From Candidatus Roizmanbacteria bacterium (lineage in GTDB: Bacteria; Patescibacteriota; Microgenomatia; UBA1406; GWC2-37-13): a stretch of DNA of 8,061 nt. Below, piece by piece: positions 6,197 to 8,061 of this stretch. The translations under genes were made by a program, and so were the position numbers. The stretch is from assembly GCA_013334845.1 (NCBI GenBank), contig JAAXWV010000061.1, positions 1-8,061 of the forward strand, given 5' to 3'. The notes below the pieces were generated by a model. The model saw nothing but the letters and a program-made list of their open reading frames with translations, made no database searches and was not told where the DNA came from. Position 1 is the first letter of the stretch. The number at the start of each line of letters is the position of its first letter.

Positions 6197-6571
6197 AATA
6201 AAACAATAATTTTGATCGTAGCGATGCTATCTGTCTCGAATGTTTCAGTTGCAAAAGAGTTATATCGTGCTCAATCTGCCGGCGATCAAGGCTCATACTA
6301 TATTTTAGAAAGCAAGGAACTGGAGAATGGTATTTTGCAAGTATTGAGTAGTCGAGTAGGAAAAGGGAATGCTTATACAGATTTTACGAAATTAAAAGTA
6401 AATTGCATAACAAAACAATACTTTGAGATAGCAGGTGGTGAAGAAAACGGAGCAAAAGATAACCCAACTGAAGCACTTAAAGATAGGTCAAAACAATCTA
6501 AATGGACTTCTTTAGTTATAGGTTCCAGTAAATACGATCTTGTCGAATTTGTATGTAAGAAGAAGAAATAA
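6194..6571 (+). CDS. Small exported protein, surface-adhesin-E-like
   Basis: From the ATG at 6194 this is a 125-residue protein with a clear Sec signal peptide: MNK, a hydrophobic run IILIVAMLSV, then VSVA before the likely cleavage at residue 20. There is no lipobox Cys. The mature part is mostly short beta-strand-like segments (GSYYILES, LENGILQVLSSR, KLKVNCITKQYFEIAG, WTSLVIGSSKYDLVEFVC) with two cysteines, Cys71 and Cys121, that could form one disulfide in the periplasm. The layout resembles small surface-adhesin-E-like periplasmic proteins, often carried by accessory DNA, but I cannot confirm the family. The function is unknown. The gene stops immediately before a candidate attC-like sequence, so it may be a cassette gene, though no attC is visible on its 5' side. 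Confidence 0.75.
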   Translation: MNKTIILIVAMLSVSNVSVAKELYRAQSAGDQGSYYILESKELENGILQVLSSRVGKGNAYTDFTKLKVNCITKQYFEIAGGEENGAKDNPTEALKDRSKQSKWTSLVIGSSKYDLVEFVCKKKK

Positions 6572-6572
6572 T

Positions 6573-6650
6573 GTTATGCCCATCAAGACAAATTAACTCG
6601 AATGCAAATTCCGTTGCGCTCCAAAGTTTCCGGCGAACTTCACGTTATGA
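6573..6650 (+). repeat. Candidate degenerate integron attC site
   Basis: The right half (GGCGAACTTCACGTTATG ending at 6649) looks like the L'/R' end of an attC, with core GTTATGA at 6644-6650. An imperfect stem pairs AACTCGAATGCAA (6595-6607) with TTGCGCTCC...AGTT (6614-6628). The left core is poor: where RYYYAAC is expected there is TAAT followed by GTTATGC. The position is right, between a stop codon and a ribosome site. I rate it as a possible decayed attC. Confidence 0.4.
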
Positions 6651-6665
6651 TAAGAGGATAAAATT

Positions 6666-7904
6666 ATGATGAGTGAGTCTGATTATCTATTTCATAAAAT
6701 AGATTGGTTTTCAGTAGAAAGACATCAAAAAGATCAGCTTAAAGCTGAAGTAGCTTCTTATAATGAAAACAAGCTCCTTAATACCTCTGTAGATGATTTG
6801 TCTAATTATTTTAAAGAAAAATATAGCATAGAATTACCATCCTTAATGGTCAACTCAATAATCGCCAGTCAAAGCGAAGCAAAAATTGATGTTACTGATG
6901 ACTTCAGATACGGTCGAAGCCTTGACGGACGCCGTACATTTGCAGATGGCAGCACCGTTGAGATTCAAATACCATTTACAGGTGAAGCAGAAGCCCTACA
7001 AATCTCTCCAACTACTTATGATTCTGCACCACCAAGAGCAATAATTGCCAATAATACACTGATATTACGCTTCACAGGTATCAACCAAACATCAGAAAAG
7101 GTTAAAGCAGATATAGACCGAAGCATCCAAAGTATTCAAAAATATCTATCTTGGCTTCGCCCAAATGTCGAGTCCTTAAACTCTTCTCTTTACAGTCTTG
7201 CTCATGAAGCCATTGAGAGAAGGAGAGAGAAGCTCTTAGCAAATCAAAACTTAGTTGCATCGCTTGGTTTCGCTTTAAAGGAAAATCCAAATGTTCCTAA
7301 CACGTATACTGCCCCCAGTGTTAAGAAAAAAATAAAACCAACGCCTCCTCCAAGTAGTTCGGAGCCATACAAACCTGAGCCATGTTTATCAGAAAAAGAC
7401 TACAATCATATACTTGACGTCATTCAAAACATGGCTTCAGTTATGGAAAGAAGTCCTGTTGCCTTCTCAAATATGGACGAAGAATCTTTAAGAACCCATT
7501 TTCTTGTACAGTTAAATGGCCATTACGAGGGGCAAGCAACAGGGGAAACTTTTAACTACAATGGAAAAACTGACATTTTAATTCGTGAAAACGGAAAAAA
7601 TATTTTTATTGGAGAATGTAAGTTTTGGGGTGGGAAAAAAATATTACTTGAAACAGTAGATCAATTGTTGAGCTATAGTTCATGGAGAGATACAAAGGTT
7701 GCCATATTGGTTTTTAATAGAAACAAAGATTTTTCCAATGTAATTGAAACAGCACATGAGACAATGCAAGGTCATGAAAATTTCAAACGAACAATTGGAA
7801 AAACTACAGAGACCTCCTTTAAATATATTTTTTCCCATATTAATGATCCAAATAGAGAGATGATCATCTCATTGTTACTGTTTGATATTCCAATAAAAAA
7901 ATAG
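6666..7904 (+). CDS. Probable PD-(D/E)XK nuclease, possible defence protein
   Basis: This 412-residue protein has a C-terminal restriction-endonuclease-like domain, about residues 265-360. A leading helix DEESLRTHFLVQLNG (271-285, Glu272/273) is followed by GKTDILIRENGKNIFIGECK (300-319), which places Asp303 and the Glu317-x-Lys319 pair on adjacent strands, then FWGGKK, LLETVDQLLSYSSWRDTK (327-344, Gln333) and a strand VAILVFNRN. This is the core and order of PD-(D/E)XK enzymes, which cut nucleic acid using a metal ion. Residues 1-200 form an unknown mixed domain (DFRYGRSLDGRRTFADGSTV; a helical part to 200). A Pro/Ser-rich linker (222-238) joins it to the nuclease. GAGG sits 8 nt before the ATG, just after the attC-like core, and the stop is 2 nt before a good attC, as in an integron cassette. 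A defence role is inferred from fold and setting. Confidence 0.75.
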   Translation: MMSESDYLFHKIDWFSVERHQKDQLKAEVASYNENKLLNTSVDDLSNYFKEKYSIELPSLMVNSIIASQSEAKIDVTDDFRYGRSLDGRRTFADGSTVEIQIPFTGEAEALQISPTTYDSAPPRAIIANNTLILRFTGINQTSEKVKADIDRSIQSIQKYLSWLRPNVESLNSSLYSLAHEAIERRREKLLANQNLVASLGFALKENPNVPNTYTAPSVKKKIKPTPPPSSSEPYKPEPCLSEKDYNHILDVIQNMASVMERSPVAFSNMDEESLRTHFLVQLNGHYEGQATGETFNYNGKTDILIRENGKNIFIGECKFWGGKKILLETVDQLLSYSSWRDTKVAILVFNRNKDFSNVIETAHETMQGHENFKRTIGKTTETSFKYIFSHINDPNREMIISLLLFDIPIKK

Positions 7905-7906
7905 AT

Positions 7907-7966
7907 TCATAACCAGGCGTTCGAGAGGGACGCGCTGATGGTGCGTCCCTCAACTCCGCGTTAATC
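7907..7966 (+). repeat. Integron attC recombination site
   Basis: This 60-bp site has the shape of a short attC. On the left is TCATAAC (7907-7913) and GGCGTTCGAG; in the centre GAGGGACGC pairs perfectly with GCGTCCCTC around a short loop; on the right CAACTCCGC and the core GTTAATC (7960-7966) follow. TAAC and GTTA are complementary at the ends. It matches the pattern of known attC sites (TAAC....CGTTC.AG at left, TCAACTC.GCGTTA at right). The cut would be between G7960 and T7961. It begins 2 nt after a stop codon and is followed at once by a ribosome site and new gene, so it is a cassette boundary read left to right. Confidence 0.82.
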
Positions 7967-7982
7967 CTCAGGGAGAGAGTTT

Positions 7983-8061
7983 GTGCATTACGCGAAATCT
8001 AAGCGCGAGAAAAAATCTATATGCAATCTCTGCCGAGAGGAAAAGGCGCTCTCTTGGGACC
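7983..8061 (+). CDS. Start of a CxxC protein, possibly an HNH nuclease (partial)
   Basis: A GTG start at 7983 follows GGGAGAGAG with a suitable gap (the GGGAG lies 7 nt ahead). It opens a frame that continues past the window edge: about 26 codons, basic first (MHYAKSKREKKS), then ICNLCREEKALSWD. A Cys-x-x-Cys pair followed by EEKxLSWD is the usual opening of zinc-ribbon HNH proteins, where the next residue is often His, but the HNH core is not in view. The gene begins 17 nt after the attC core, as expected for the first gene of the next cassette. The short length makes both the gene call and the family tentative. Confidence 0.5.
   Translation, partial: MHYAKSKREKKSICNLCREEKALSWD

Larger units (their letters stand above)
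1380..8061. mobile_element. Integrated genomic island, satellite/integrative-plasmid type (partial)
   Basis: The island starts at the tRNA-Pro fragment and continues past the right edge. Evidence is the tRNA scar, the adjacent P4-type integrase, an AlpA-like regulator, a Rep-like gene, unrelated accessory genes on both strands, and a drop to AT-rich sequence compared with the folE2 side. No capsid, tail, conjugation or terminase genes are visible, so it is more like a phage satellite or integrative plasmid than a complete prophage. The right boundary, the second att site, and whether the cassette region from about 6570 belongs to the same element are not visible. Confidence 0.75.

Noticed and set aside
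1..8061. CRISPR array or integron integrase
   Set aside because: No regularly spaced repeats of CRISPR type and no intI-like frame are present; the only tyrosine recombinase is the P4-type int, which lacks the integron-specific layout.

Overview
The window looks like the junction between a bacterial chromosome and an integrated genomic island. It is most likely from a deltaproteobacterium-like (Desulfobacterota) or related Gram-negative anaerobe; this is inferred from protein style and Shine-Dalgarno use and is weakly supported. The left edge (1-836) is ordinary, GC-richer chromosomal DNA with the 5' part of a minus-strand folE2 (metal-promiscuous GTP cyclohydrolase of folate/queuosine synthesis). 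Between folE2 and the island (about 840-1330) lie frame-broken remnants that resemble toxin-antitoxin antitoxins, then a strong minus-strand terminator.

At 1380-1429 there is a clean 3' half of a tRNA-Pro(GGG) gene on the minus strand, from the anticodon arm to the encoded CCA. The 5' half is missing. It is followed by its own terminator and abutted by an integrase gene. This is the signature of a tRNA-targeting tyrosine recombinase and marks one attachment site of the island. The island then runs to the right edge and becomes AT-rich. Its first module is int (1605-2819), an AlpA-type regulator (3085-3285), a second small helix-turn-helix protein (3315-3593) and a protein with features of rolling-circle-type Rep proteins (3780-4559). 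After that comes about 500 bp of AT-rich, repeat- and hairpin-rich non-coding DNA that could be a replication origin. This layout resembles a phage satellite or integrative plasmid.

The second module is accessory cargo. It holds a minus-strand gene of unknown function with a coiled-coil tail (5073-5858), a small exported protein (6194-6571), a probable PD-(D/E)XK nuclease (6666-7904) and the first 26 codons of a CxxC protein that may be an HNH nuclease (7983-end). The nuclease gene is packed tightly against a well-formed integron attC recombination site (7907-7966), and a weaker attC-like sequence precedes it (6573-6650). No integron integrase is seen in the window.

The most interesting reading is that the right end of a tRNA-integrated island carries integron-type gene cassettes, at least two of which may encode nucleases. 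That would be a small cassette cluster, possibly of defence genes, in or next to a satellite-like element. The attC call is direct from sequence; the defence role is inference.
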